Assembly: GCF_004769235.1 (NCBI RefSeq)
Contig: NZ_RQFG01000018.1
Span: forward strand, 62,001-126,000
Reading direction: 5' to 3'
DNA length: 64,000 nt
Source of the DNA: Leptospira kanakyensis
Lineage (GTDB): Bacteria > Spirochaetota > Leptospiria > Leptospirales > Leptospiraceae
Shown: positions 54,501 to 62,893 of the stretch, piece by piece
Layout of the letters: each line of letters starts with the position of its first letter
Position numbering within the stretch: position 1 is the stretch's first letter
Notes under the pieces: model-generated
What the model was told of the DNA's origin: nothing
Database searches by the model: none
What the model saw: the letters and a program-made list of their open reading frames with translations, nothing else
Made by a program: the position numbers and the translations under genes

Positions 54501-57435
54501 CCAGGTTGGTTGTATAAATATAATCACCAGAAATTGTAATTCCTTCTGGTTGGTTGATATCGCCACCACTCGTGAGTGTTGAAACTTCTTTGGTTCTAAG
54601 TTTCATGATGCGGATTGCTGAATTGTTTCTGTCAGCAATGTATAGTTTGTCATCATCGAAAACAATTCCTGTAGGAGAAGCAAACCTTGCGAGTGTAGGA
54701 TCTGTGGAATCCACATTGGCATTGGTCGGCGAAAGAGTTGAATTGTCTCCGGCAAATGTTTCCGTGAAACCAGAGCTAATCAAAACTCTTTTGATTCGAT
54801 TTCCCGTGAACTCTGTAACATAAAGATAGGTTCCATCGGTTGTGATTCCTCTTGGAAAATTGAAAGCACTGACAGCGCCTGATCCCGCTGTATTGCCAGG
54901 AGTTCCATTTCCTACAAGGGATGTCACTGCACCTGTGCTAGGAGTGAAGATTCGAATTTTATGATTTCCTGAATCAACAATGAATCCTCTAGTTCCATCA
55001 AAAGTAATCCCACCAATACTGGAGAACGTCGCGGAGGTTCCCGTCGCATCTGTGGATCCAGCTGTAGTTTGTCCAGCTGCCGTATTCACCAGACCCCGGT
55101 AGTAATGGATCTGCAAAGGTGCTGGTTTTTTTGCGGTGATGGTATTTCCATACCGATATCCTGCAACACAGTTCACTGCCACATTGGTAATGTTAGCTCC
55201 GAGTATTGTTCCCGAATGGTTGGACTCGATGGCACAAACATATCCCGGCGGTTCTGCCGTGATGCTAATGTCATAAGCAGTTCCACTCGCAACGGGAGTG
55301 GTAAAAGAAATGGGAGTGGATGTGGAGCCACCAGGAACATTGATGGAATCGATTCCATTGGTAACAGTGAGGCCTAAAGGTAAAGGAACCGTACTTGTGA
55401 TGTTCCCGCTCATGTTATACTGATTGACCGAACAGATGATGGAAACATTGCTGATGGCCGTCGAACCAACGGTTCCAGTTGCATTGCCTACACTACAAGT
55501 TTGCCAAGGGTTTTGTGGACTAGAGAGAACGGTTACAGAATAATTGGAACCAGTCGGAATGGCTGTGTTGAAGGTAAATGTTCCATTCCCCGCAATGGTC
55601 AAATCATCACCCAAATTATTTTGTAAAACAAAGGTATTCACTCCAAAAGGAATGGTAAGCATACTGATGGTTCCACCCACTGTGTACACATTGGGTTGGT
55701 AGTTTAGGTTTAAGATATCACTTCCCACATAGTTTACTTTACACATTCGCGCCTTTACATTTTGAGAAGAACCAGGAGTAGGGAAAACATAGTTCCCTGC
55801 TGTTCCCGAAGAACAAGTATTTGCCGTCATTCCACAAACGGGATCTGTGGGAGTTCCCGCGGCCCCTTCTTGGCAGACCCATGTGGTTCCTGTCGTTGTG
55901 GTCGAAAAACTCACAGTTTGGCCTGAGTTCAATAGGAAACCTGTCGCCAAACTAGGAGTTGGTGTAGCAACTTTCAAAGTGTAGGTTGAACTTACAACTT
56001 GAGATTCCACCCAACCCGTTTTACAATGGATGGCTTTGATGACACCGGAGTTTGTATCCGTGATCGGAACTGTTGATGTTGTCATTGTTCCTGTAGAACA
56101 GGTGGGATCCACTTGGCCTCCGTTTCCTAAAGTATAACGATACTCGGAACCAGGGATGAGAGTGGAGAGGGTCACCGTTCCATCATCATTAAAAACAGAT
56201 CCAGTGACAGGTGAAAAATTAGCAGTAGGCAAACTACAATTCACTACGGCGGTTCCCATATCGGAAACAGTCCCTGAATGTGTGGCACCGGCGGTAATCG
56301 TACATACTTGGTTAGGTGCTGAAGTAGCCACCGCAATTTGGTAATTGGATCCACCCGGGATTGTTGCGGGAAAGGTAAAGTTTGTCACTCCTGCATTGAT
56401 CGTGACTTGTTGGGATACAAAGGGAGTCCCCCCTGTATTGACCAAATCCAAAGTTACAGAATTACTGAGGATACTCGTTGTAGTTCCCCCTGGGCTCGAA
56501 ACAGTCCCGCTAATGAGATAGGCATTACTACAATTGACAGGAATGGTATAAGCTCCATTGGCAATTGTGACGGAACTTGTGGAGATCGAACAAACTCCCG
56601 TGGTGATGATACCACCTGGGTTATCAATTCCAATGGAAAATGTTCCCCCACTCAAATAGGTTCCAGGAAAGGCAAAGGTTCCATCGGAAGTTACATTGAT
56701 TGTGTTAGAACCATCTAACGTCAGTTTGAGTTCGTTCCCTACAGAAAGAGTACCTAAAATCCCTGTGACTTGTGCGTTTACGGGAAAGGAATTGGTATTA
56801 CAATTGATAGTAGCAGGTAAGTGTGCTGCTGCCATAGTTCCTGTCGTCATTGCCGGTGTTGTGATCGTACAAGTTTGGCTTGGATTAGTGGGTTGGCTTA
56901 TGATGCTAAAATTATAAGTTTCACCAGCAGGGATGGGTGGGAGAGAAAAACTTGTGGAATTGACATTGATTACGTCAGTGCCTGCACCAGTTACATTTTG
57001 TACTTGGAGCCCATTCCCCAGAATCCCTGTGACCGTTCCATAAATCAGATAAAGTGCATCTCCACAAACAATTTGGATCCCTTCTATATTTCCGTTTAAC
57101 ACGGTTCCTGATCCTGAAGATACAATGCATTTTTGGATGGGAGCGGAAGGTTGTGTTTTCACGGTAACGTTGTAAGGGGAACCGGATTGGATTTTTTTGG
57201 AGAAGGTATAGGATTGGTTGGTAGCGACATCCACGACATCGCCGCCATTTTCAATTTGGAGTCCGGATCCCATAAGACCTGATACACGGAAAGAAACAGA
57301 ATAGGTTAAGGTGTTGGATTGTAAAAAACGAAAAGTCGTGTAGGTTTCCAAAAATGACCGATTGATACTTGGGAATTGGCAAGCAAACAGCGGTAATATG
57401 ATGGAAATAATGAATATTTTCGGCAGAAATTTCAT
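51559..57435 (-). CDS. Giant repeat lipoprotein with NHL and LamG-like domains
   Basis: This 1958-residue surface or periplasmic lipoprotein has a signal ending LPLFAC, giving lipidated Cys19. Residues 40-410 and 590-760 hold about six copies of a beta-sandwich repeat of 80-90 residues with the pattern V.G.LG.GL, an F-rich strand, then QTC and a final C. Residues 410-590 contain chitobiase-like folds. Residues 790-1110 hold about five NHL-type propeller blades (GITFDGTRGFIVDSGNHKIR, GITHDGIFLYVADYGNHRIR). Residues 1115-1680 hold three LamG-like sandwiches (LLAYYPLNGS, MQYEMNGNLNP, ARFDFNNNLQD); a last one follows to 1958. An adhesin or scaffold role is inferred. Confidence 0.85.
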   Translation of the reverse strand: MKFLPKIFIISIILPLFACQFPSINRSFLETYTTFRFLQSNTLTYSVSFRVSGLMGSGLQIENGGDVVDVATNQSYTFSKKIQSGSPYNVTVKTQPSAPIQKCIVSSGSGTVLNGNIEGIQIVCGDALYLIYGTVTGILGNGLQVQNVTGAGTDVINVNSTSFSLPPIPAGETYNFSIISQPTNPSQTCTITTPAMTTGTMAAAHLPATINCNTNSFPVNAQVTGILGTLSVGNELKLTLDGSNTINVTSDGTFAFPGTYLSGGTFSIGIDNPGGIITTGVCSISTSSVTIANGAYTIPVNCSNAYLISGTVSSPGGTTTSILSNSVTLDLVNTGGTPFVSQQVTINAGVTNFTFPATIPGGSNYQIAVATSAPNQVCTITAGATHSGTVSDMGTAVVNCSLPTANFSPVTGSVFNDDGTVTLSTLIPGSEYRYTLGNGGQVDPTCSTGTMTTSTVPITDTNSGVIKAIHCKTGWVESQVVSSTYTLKVATPTPSLATGFLLNSGQTVSFSTTTTGTTWVCQEGAAGTPTDPVCGMTANTCSSGTAGNYVFPTPGSSQNVKARMCKVNYVGSDILNLNYQPNVYTVGGTISMLTIPFGVNTFVLQNNLGDDLTIAGNGTFTFNTAIPTGSNYSVTVLSSPQNPWQTCSVGNATGTVGSTAISNVSIICSVNQYNMSGNITSTVPLPLGLTVTNGIDSINVPGGSTSTPISFTTPVASGTAYDISITAEPPGYVCAIESNHSGTILGANITNVAVNCVAGYRYGNTITAKKPAPLQIHYYRGLVNTAAGQTTAGSTDATGTSATFSSIGGITFDGTRGFIVDSGNHKIRIFTPSTGAVTSLVGNGTPGNTAGSGAVSAFNFPRGITTDGTYLYVTEFTGNRIKRVLISSGFTETFAGDNSTLSPTNANVDSTDPTLARFASPTGIVFDDDKLYIADRNNSAIRIMKLRTKEVSTLTSGGDINQPEGITISGDYIYTTNLGTHNITKTHKNTGVTTILVGNTSTGFVDATGTNASFVMPHGITHDGIFLYVADYGNHRIRRVHMATGEVITIAGSGGTGLADGEGVNAIIDSPMYIANIGNILVFGTAHALRSLNASGLLAYYPLNGSVQNYVNSQTITAVGSPGFGLGRFGETTGAAATSTGNAGIAPLPAGSVNNITMTAWFQWDGTSPASSKVIVYNGTASANGHGLIITNENQLGILRGGNPLDPVPMNVIPGQWTHVAMTVDNNNVYRIYMNGNLVFQKQFSTNAPTGDFSIGVASLANFFPGRIADVRYYSKVLNEAEVNDLARNADSALVGNSYSSRPIELLMQYEMNGNLNPTGPVGGTLSMYGSFTGFAPGRDRSPGSSIRFIADNAGYANGAELGLPLGQHPRSVCVWVHPERYPVNGNDNSPIFSYGAPGGNSEFILSLFKNAGGSNVIRFGGLGSGEVFTTYSIPINQWSHICGTFDGTVGTVYNNGTVIAGPSNIAGLVTTTPGTGIYVGKVMTFATQNFAGKMADLRIYSKALDQKEVRLISAQIPVGLVARFDFNNNLQDVSGMGNQVTNMGVGLFTDRFGNAASAIITNGTNYINISTTDTHLPKIKKPRTICVNYKSNLTDPGTMVSYGQASTDNMISLGTANVGSKYLFSGYTNDVEGYYYNHQNVWHQLCGVFHGPTNGDLAMLYHNGVLLDTQIKNTWNTTPTAFTIGTRADLTTNFTGFIDDVLIYNRALSTNEIQALSGYDPRQVVSWSPTLGLSSLRLHLSADSLSNQGNGTPITTWHDRSGNAASFFNGPAAPTYNNVGYNDKPSVNFIGASSQYLYRGTALDLPFNNSTFFLAFSRTNVTDGPLLESAAGGVSYHLQSNRVHMTKLGFGDVGYSSPIFSGTLTPYLIAVEHLGATQFGLFSSGLSNGFTMNTAQTFTQNNVYLGTDASTTNYFSGHISEVIYYKTSLTSAGREIVFCYLSQKYNLSLAGSGILCE

Positions 57436-57654
57436 AAAGTAACGTCGATCAGAAAAAGATTTTCCTTATCTTTTGTGACTCTTTCTATTATCGAATACTT
57501 AAAGGAAAGAATCTATAAAGTCCAGATTATTTCTTTCCTTAAGTTTCTATGACTCGATTAAATTTTACAAAACCTAGTACATAGCGATAACTAGCGCATA
57601 CTTTTGAGAGAGAGTTTCATTTAAAACTCTTTTATTAACAAACGTCTGTTTGGT

Positions 57655-58629
57655 TTAATTGAGGCCTTTCGAAGCCAAAAACTCAGGATTGAAAATTTTT
57701 GACTGGTATTTGGCTCCACTGTCACATAACACGGTGACTATGGTATGGCCTGGGCCTAAATCCTTGGCAATTTGGTAAGCGGCAGCAAGGTTTATCCCCA
57801 CACTTCCGCCCATAAACAAACCATCTTTTTTTAAAACCAAATTTAAAATCCGCAGGGCTTCTTTGTCATGGATCCGTATGGCGTCGTCAGCCGGCATCCC
57901 TTCCATATTTTTGGTGATCCTACCTTGTCCAATCCCTTCGGTGATGGATGAACCTTCGATGGTGATTTGTCCTGTTTTGACAAAGGAATAAATTCCAGAC
58001 CCATGGGGATCGGCAACAATGCATTTGATATTCGGATTTTTGGATTTGAAGTAGAGGCCAGTTCCCGCGTAGGTTCCCCCGGTTCCGAGGGAAGCCGTCC
58101 AAACATCGATTTTGCCTTGGGTTTGTTCCCAAATCTCAGGCCCTGTAGTTTCAAAATGAGCATTCCTATTGGCTAAGTTATCAAACTGGTTGGCCCAAAC
58201 AGAATTGGGAGTTTCATTGGCAATTCGTTCCGAGACTCGTACATAGTTTCCTGGATCAGAATAGGGAACCGCAGGGACGAGGGTCACATCGGCACCTAAC
58301 GTGCGTAGCATTTCAATTTTTTCTTTGGACTGGGTTTCTGGGATAACGATGACTGATTTATAACCTTTGGCATTACAAATATGAGTGAGTCCAATTCCGG
58401 TATTACCAGCAGTGCCTTCCACTACAGTGCCACCGGGCTTTAGGAGTCCCTTCCTTTCGGCATCTTCTATGATGTACAAAGCGGCTCTATCTTTGACAGA
58501 CCCACCCGGATTTAAAAACTCAGCTTTGCCTAAAATCTCACATCCTGTTTCTTCACTAAGTGAATGGATGCGTATGAGTGGGGTGTTCCCAACAGTATCA
58601 ATAAATCCGTTTCTAATATTTGTTTTCAT
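57655..58629 (-). CDS. Cysteine synthase A-like PLP enzyme
   Basis: This 324-residue PLP enzyme of the cysteine synthase/cystathionine-synthase family makes L-cysteine from O-acetylserine and sulfide. PLP-binding Lys46 lies in NPGGSVKDRAAL, the phosphate-binding loop in EGTAGNTGIGL and GTGGTYAGTG. The conserved Ser near the C-terminus is in TVLCDSGAKYQSK. The length matches CysK. It is slightly diverged from typical bacterial CysK, resembling the Caulobacter CysK2 type, so I leave the symbol empty. It diverges from the transporter gene with a 47-base gap. Confidence 0.88.
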   Translation of the reverse strand: MKTNIRNGFIDTVGNTPLIRIHSLSEETGCEILGKAEFLNPGGSVKDRAALYIIEDAERKGLLKPGGTVVEGTAGNTGIGLTHICNAKGYKSVIVIPETQSKEKIEMLRTLGADVTLVPAVPYSDPGNYVRVSERIANETPNSVWANQFDNLANRNAHFETTGPEIWEQTQGKIDVWTASLGTGGTYAGTGLYFKSKNPNIKCIVADPHGSGIYSFVKTGQITIEGSSITEGIGQGRITKNMEGMPADDAIRIHDKEALRILNLVLKKDGLFMGGSVGINLAAAYQIAKDLGPGHTIVTVLCDSGAKYQSKIFNPEFLASKGLN

Positions 58630-58676
58630 GAGAATCGACTTGACTCCTTCTCTTTAGACTTTCATCTTCCTAGTCT

Positions 58677-59996
58677 ATGTTACAAACCATTCGCCGGTGG
58701 TTCGCTCCTGCTCCGTCCATACCCAAAAAGTCCGAAAAAGAAATCCAATCTCTATATCCGAAATTTCGTTTCAGAGTCTTGGAATCAACTTTTCTTGGTT
58801 ATACGACCTACTACCTAACTCGAAATAACTTCTCTCCCGTATCCAAAGAAATAGGAGAAGCGTTATCTTATTCGAAAGCAGATATAGGTGACATCCTCGC
58901 AGTGACTGCCATCACTTATGGGATTGGAAAATTTTTAATGGGAGCACTCTCCGATCGTTCCAATCCAAGAAAGTTTATGGCTGTTGGTTTGTTTCTTACC
59001 GCCATTTTGAATTTTTCATTTGGATTTGCGAATCATTATTGGATTCATCTTTTTTTATGGGGAGCCAATGGTTTAGTGCAAGGAATGGGTTGGCCACCAT
59101 GTGGACGTTCACTGGGTCATTGGTATTCAGTAAGAGAACGTGGAACTACGTTTGCATTTTGGAATATTGCACATAATATTGGAGGCGGGCTTGTCGGAGT
59201 GGTTGCTTCTCATTCGGCACTGCAGTTTGGTTGGCAATATGCCTTTTTTGTTCCGGGGATCATTGCCCTTGTTGGATCAGTTTATATATTCATTCGACTT
59301 GTTGACACACCACAATCTGAGGGTCTTCCTCCTGTCGAAGTATACCGAAATGATTACCCACCAGAAGAAAAAGAAAATCACGAAGCAGAACTTTCCACCA
59401 AACAATTGATTGTTGAGCAAGTTTTACTTAACAAATACATTTGGTTATTTGCAATTATTAACTTTTTTGTTTATATCATTCGTTATAGTTTGATCGATTG
59501 GGGCCCCACTTACTTAAAAGAAACAAAAGGGGCTGATCTTTTGGGTGGTGGATATTCCACACTCATTTTAGAATTTGGAGGAATTGGTTCCACAATCCTT
59601 ATGGGCTGGGTATCCGATAAATTCGATGGGAGAAGGGGAATGGTAAGTTTACTTTGTATCATTCCTATTTTCTTTGCCTTTCTTGGAATTTTATGGAATC
59701 CACCCGGCAATATTATGATTGATTATATACTATTTGGTTTGATCGGACTTTTTATTTATCCACCTGTTATGTTGTTAGGTGTTGCTGGGATGGATTTTAC
59801 TTCTAAAAAAGCGGTAGGTACTGCCGCGGGTTTTATTGGTCTTTTTGGATCTCTTGGACGAACAGCTCAAGGCAAAGGTCTTGCCATCCTTGCTACCAAT
59901 TACTCTTGGGATGTGGCTCTCGGTGCCATTTTGGTATCAACATTGATTGCCATCTTACTTCTTGTTTTCAGTTGGAATTTACGACCACGTGGGTAA
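58677..59996 (+). CDS. GlpT/UhpT-family MFS transporter
   Basis: This 439-residue inner-membrane antiporter has twelve predicted helices with the organophosphate:phosphate antiporter family pattern. An N-terminal amphipathic stretch is followed by YLTRNNFSPVSKEIGEALSYSK and GALSDRSNPRKFMAVG. The helix-4/5 block GWPPCGRSLGHWYSVRERGTTFAFWN is near the family signature with its conserved Arg. A second half carries WVSDKFDGRRGMVSLL. Glycerol 3-phosphate is the likeliest substrate, but a sugar phosphate is possible. A separate weakly conserved operon may link it to the SRPBCC gene downstream. Confidence 0.87.
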   Translation: MLQTIRRWFAPAPSIPKKSEKEIQSLYPKFRFRVLESTFLGYTTYYLTRNNFSPVSKEIGEALSYSKADIGDILAVTAITYGIGKFLMGALSDRSNPRKFMAVGLFLTAILNFSFGFANHYWIHLFLWGANGLVQGMGWPPCGRSLGHWYSVRERGTTFAFWNIAHNIGGGLVGVVASHSALQFGWQYAFFVPGIIALVGSVYIFIRLVDTPQSEGLPPVEVYRNDYPPEEKENHEAELSTKQLIVEQVLLNKYIWLFAIINFFVYIIRYSLIDWGPTYLKETKGADLLGGGYSTLILEFGGIGSTILMGWVSDKFDGRRGMVSLLCIIPIFFAFLGILWNPPGNIMIDYILFGLIGLFIYPPVMLLGVAGMDFTSKKAVGTAAGFIGLFGSLGRTAQGKGLAILATNYSWDVALGAILVSTLIAILLLVFSWNLRPRG

Positions 59997-60038
59997 ATAA
60001 ATTGACTAAATCAAAAAAATAGATAGGATATTTAACTT

Positions 60039-60581
60039 ATGACACTCGGCAAAAAAATTTCTATAGGAATCATTGGCCTTATCGCCATCCCACTCATTGT
60101 TGCACTCTTTCTACCTACGGGGTACCAGGTGGAACGTACCATCGATATAGCCAAACCAGCTTCCGATGTATTTGATTATATTCGTATGTTAAAGAATCAA
60201 GACCAGTATAGTGTTTGGGCCAAAAAAGATCCGAGTATGAAGAAAATTTATACAGGAGTAGACGGCTCTGTTGGTTTTATTTCTCGTTGGGAAAGTATGG
60301 ATAACGAAGTGGGAACGGGCGAACAGGAAATCAAAATGATCAACGTGGATGCCCTTGAGATGCAAACGGAACTTCGGTTCATCGAACCAATGGAAGCTAC
60401 CGAAAAAAGTTATATGAAGGTCTCTTCATTGGACCAAAAAAAATCCAAAGTCATTTGGGGTTTTGAAGGTTCTATACCTTATCCCTCCAATTTGATTTGC
60501 CTTTTTATGAATTTTGAAGAATTAATTGGAAAAGACTTTGAAGAGGGACTATCCAACCTTAAAGTTGTCTTAGAAAAATAA
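60039..60581 (+). CDS. SRPBCC-family protein with N-terminal membrane anchor
   Basis: This 180-residue protein has a hydrophobic N-terminal segment (ISIGIIGLIAIPLIVALFLP, about 6-25) that probably anchors it. The START-like fold follows: VERTIDIAKPASDVFDYIRM, then QDQYSVWAKKDPSMKKIY, EMQTELRFIEPMEATEKSYM and a C-terminal helix. Polyketide cyclase/dehydrase-like relatives are the nearest; no catalytic motif is visible. It sits 42 bases after the transporter gene and 15 bases before the next gene, so the set may be an operon. Confidence 0.75.
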   Translation: MTLGKKISIGIIGLIAIPLIVALFLPTGYQVERTIDIAKPASDVFDYIRMLKNQDQYSVWAKKDPSMKKIYTGVDGSVGFISRWESMDNEVGTGEQEIKMINVDALEMQTELRFIEPMEATEKSYMKVSSLDQKKSKVIWGFEGSIPYPSNLICLFMNFEELIGKDFEEGLSNLKVVLEK

Positions 60582-60596
60582 GGATATTCATTTCTA

Positions 60597-61661
60597 TTGA
60601 ACAAACAAAATATCTATTGGCAATTATACCAAGATGATCCAATTCTAAAACCCGGATTCCCATCCCCAATTTTGGCGGATCCGAGTTTTTTATTTCCTGA
60701 AAATTGTCCCGACGGCCTTTGGCACCTCTTTGCACACAATGTATTGGGAGTGCAAGAATTCCTCTCCGAAGATGGGATTCAATGGAAAAAAAGAAAAACT
60801 GTGGTGTGGAATGCCATGCGTCCCTTTATCTTTTTTGAAGACGGAACTTACTATCTCTATTACGAAAAATATAAATTTTTACATATCCTAATGTCTTGGT
60901 TTCCTTATCGGAAATGGAAGTCTCATATAGAAGTGCGAACGAGCAAAGACTTGAAGTCTTGGTCTTCTCCGAAAACTGTCATTTCACCAAAATTTCCTTT
61001 CCATAAAGATCCAAAATTTGGAGACTCAGTCAGTAATCCATGTTTGGTGAAGTTTGGCAAAAAGTACAGAATGTACTTTTCTTCTTCCTTGGTTTATATT
61101 CCTGATTGTGGTTTTTGTGAACCTAAACATATCACTGTAGCCGAATCCGAATCCCCACTCGGACCATTTTCTTATTTCTCAGATCCCATCCTTTCTCCCA
61201 ATGAGATGGATCCATTTTGTAATCTCGGTGCAGGTTCCTTAAAGGTGATTGAATGGAAAGGTCGTTACCTTGGATTTCAAAATGGAATTTTTTGGAATCC
61301 AGTGAGGAAGGAATCTTGTTCTGCCATTCTCTTTTTACAAAGCGATGATGGTCTTAATTTTGAACGAATCAACCAAACACCGATTCTTGGGCCAACAGGA
61401 CGAGGATGGAAGGCAAGCCATGTTTATGCTTGTGATGTAAAGTATTCGGAAGCCGAAAAAATCTTTATCCTGTATTTTAATGCGAGAGACAAGGCACATT
61501 GGTCCAAAGGAAAAGAAGCCATTGGTCTTTTTGTGGGTAAGGTGGAAGAATCAAATCTTTCTACTAAGAAATCCAACAAACAAATTCAAAAAAAGAAACC
61601 CAATCCAAAAAAGAAAATAGCAAAGCCAAAATCCAAAGTGGTTAAGTCTAAACGTAAATGA
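60597..61661 (+). CDS. Glycosidase-like (GH43-type) beta-propeller protein
   Basis: This 354-residue protein has a five-bladed propeller of the GH43/GH130-like type, without a signal peptide, so it should be cytoplasmic. The first blade contains SPILADPSFLF (candidate catalytic Asp), and later blades carry KSWSSPKTVISPKF, LVKFGKKYRMYFSSS and KYSEAEKIFILYFNARD. The last 35 residues are Lys-rich (QKKKPNPKKKIAKPKSK), an unusual tail that could bind nucleic acid or membranes. The start is a TTG with AAGGA upstream at a rather long spacing. The stop overlaps the pirin gene by four bases. Confidence 0.75.
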   Translation: MNKQNIYWQLYQDDPILKPGFPSPILADPSFLFPENCPDGLWHLFAHNVLGVQEFLSEDGIQWKKRKTVVWNAMRPFIFFEDGTYYLYYEKYKFLHILMSWFPYRKWKSHIEVRTSKDLKSWSSPKTVISPKFPFHKDPKFGDSVSNPCLVKFGKKYRMYFSSSLVYIPDCGFCEPKHITVAESESPLGPFSYFSDPILSPNEMDPFCNLGAGSLKVIEWKGRYLGFQNGIFWNPVRKESCSAILFLQSDDGLNFERINQTPILGPTGRGWKASHVYACDVKYSEAEKIFILYFNARDKAHWSKGKEAIGLFVGKVEESNLSTKKSNKQIQKKKPNPKKKIAKPKSKVVKSKRK

Positions 61662-62518
61662 CAAATTCACTCAAAGGACATTCCAAAGATTTAGGAGACA
61701 ATTTCGTCATCCGCCGCGTTCTTCCTGCGATGGAAAAACGTTCGGTGGGACCTTTTGTTTTTTTTGATCACTTTGGCCCAGTGCCAGTTGTTACAGGTGA
61801 AGAACTTGTGGTTCGTGCCCATCCTCATATTGGTCTTGCTACCATTACTTTTTTATACGACGGGGTCATCACTCACCGGGATAGTTTAAAAGTGGAAATG
61901 GACATTCGTCCCAATGAAACCAATTGGATGGTGGCAGGTTCTGGAATCGTACACAGTGAACGCTCCAAATTTGATCCCAAATATGAAATATTAGAAGGTA
62001 TACAAACATGGATTGCTCTTCCAAAAGAAAAAGAAGAAATAGATCCTAGTTTTGAACATTTTTCAGAAAAAGAAATGCCCGTTTTATCCAAAGATGGTTT
62101 GGTGTTTCGTCTGTTAGGTGGTAGTTTCCTTGGATTACAATCCCCGGCAACAGTCCATTCCCCTTTGTTTTATGCTGACATCGAAATCAAACCAGAAGCA
62201 GGTGAGGTAGATTGGATTCTGTCTGACAAAGAAGAGGCTGGACTCTACGTTTCTCGTGGTTCTATCGAATCCAATGGAGAATCCTACGCGGTAGGATCTA
62301 TGGTTTTGTTTGAAAAAGGTTCAACTGTAAAATTTAAAGCCAAACAAAACAGCCGTTTGATGTTACTAGGAGGGGAACCCTTAACAGAAAAAAGAAATAT
62401 ATTTTGGAACTTTGTTTCTACAAGACAAGAAACAATTGAAAAAGCAAAGGAAAGATGGGCAAAAGATGAATTTCCAAAAGTTCCAGGAGAAACCGATCGA
62501 ATTCCTTTGCCCAACTAA
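61658..62518 (+). CDS. Pirin-family protein
   Basis: This 286-residue cupin protein of the pirin family has two cupin lobes. The N-terminal one holds the iron-binding region: FFDHFGPVP, then HPHIGLATITFLYDG with its His pair, and later the VAGSGIVHSERS block with a Glu/His ligand. The C-terminal lobe ends NFVSTRQETIEKAKERWAKDEF, as usual. Pirins act as quercetinases or as redox-sensing regulators; the sequence does not decide. It is translationally coupled to the GH43-like gene (ATGA overlap), an uncommon pairing. Confidence 0.92.
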   Translation: MTNSLKGHSKDLGDNFVIRRVLPAMEKRSVGPFVFFDHFGPVPVVTGEELVVRAHPHIGLATITFLYDGVITHRDSLKVEMDIRPNETNWMVAGSGIVHSERSKFDPKYEILEGIQTWIALPKEKEEIDPSFEHFSEKEMPVLSKDGLVFRLLGGSFLGLQSPATVHSPLFYADIEIKPEAGEVDWILSDKEEAGLYVSRGSIESNGESYAVGSMVLFEKGSTVKFKAKQNSRLMLLGGEPLTEKRNIFWNFVSTRQETIEKAKERWAKDEFPKVPGETDRIPLPN

Positions 62519-62535
62519 AGGGTAAAGATCGATTT

Positions 62536-62838
62536 TTATTTCAGATCATCTGCGGCTTTTTTGTATTCTTCCGCTTCCGCTCGAAATTCTTTTGCAAGGC
62601 TCAGGCAATGTTCTTTAAACTTTGCTTGGCTGATTGCTTTTCCACCATTGTTCCCTGCCATTTTTTCGTGTCTTACTGCATTGGCTTCCTTCTCTTTCGC
62701 AATTGAATTTAAGTAGGAACGTGCTGCCTGTTTACTTTCTGGAGAATTTGCCTCTTTAATCATCAAGTTTTCCAGTTCAGACAAAGCAAATACAGATGTA
62801 GATGCTAACACGAGTAATAGGGAAATAATTTTTTTCAT
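62536..62838 (-). CDS. Small exported helical protein, function unknown
   Basis: This 100-residue protein has a clear signal peptide (MKKIISLLLVLASTSVFA). The mature 80 residues are strongly helical and charged, with a segment NAVRHEKMAGNNGGKAISQAKFKEHC and a single Cys. It lacks a lipobox. Such short, exported, Lys/Glu-rich helical proteins are common in Leptospira and may act as periplasmic helper or metal-binding proteins, but none is named. The convergent pirin gene ends 17 bases away. Confidence 0.72.
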   Translation of the reverse strand: MKKIISLLLVLASTSVFALSELENLMIKEANSPESKQAARSYLNSIAKEKEANAVRHEKMAGNNGGKAISQAKFKEHCLSLAKEFRAEAEEYKKAADDLK

Positions 62839-62893
62839 AGTAACCTCTCTGGTGACTATTATACCAATTTTACCAGATTGTCAATAGGGTCGG

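Noticed and set aside
53532..57099. Several open frames of 60-130 codons on the plus strand inside the giant lipoprotein gene
   Set aside because: They are shadows of the long repeat-rich reading frame and have no coherent protein features.
57600..57655. CAAAC-N4-GTTTG hairpin downstream of the cysteine synthase gene
   Set aside because: The 5-base AT-rich stem with no clear U-run is too weak to call a terminator.
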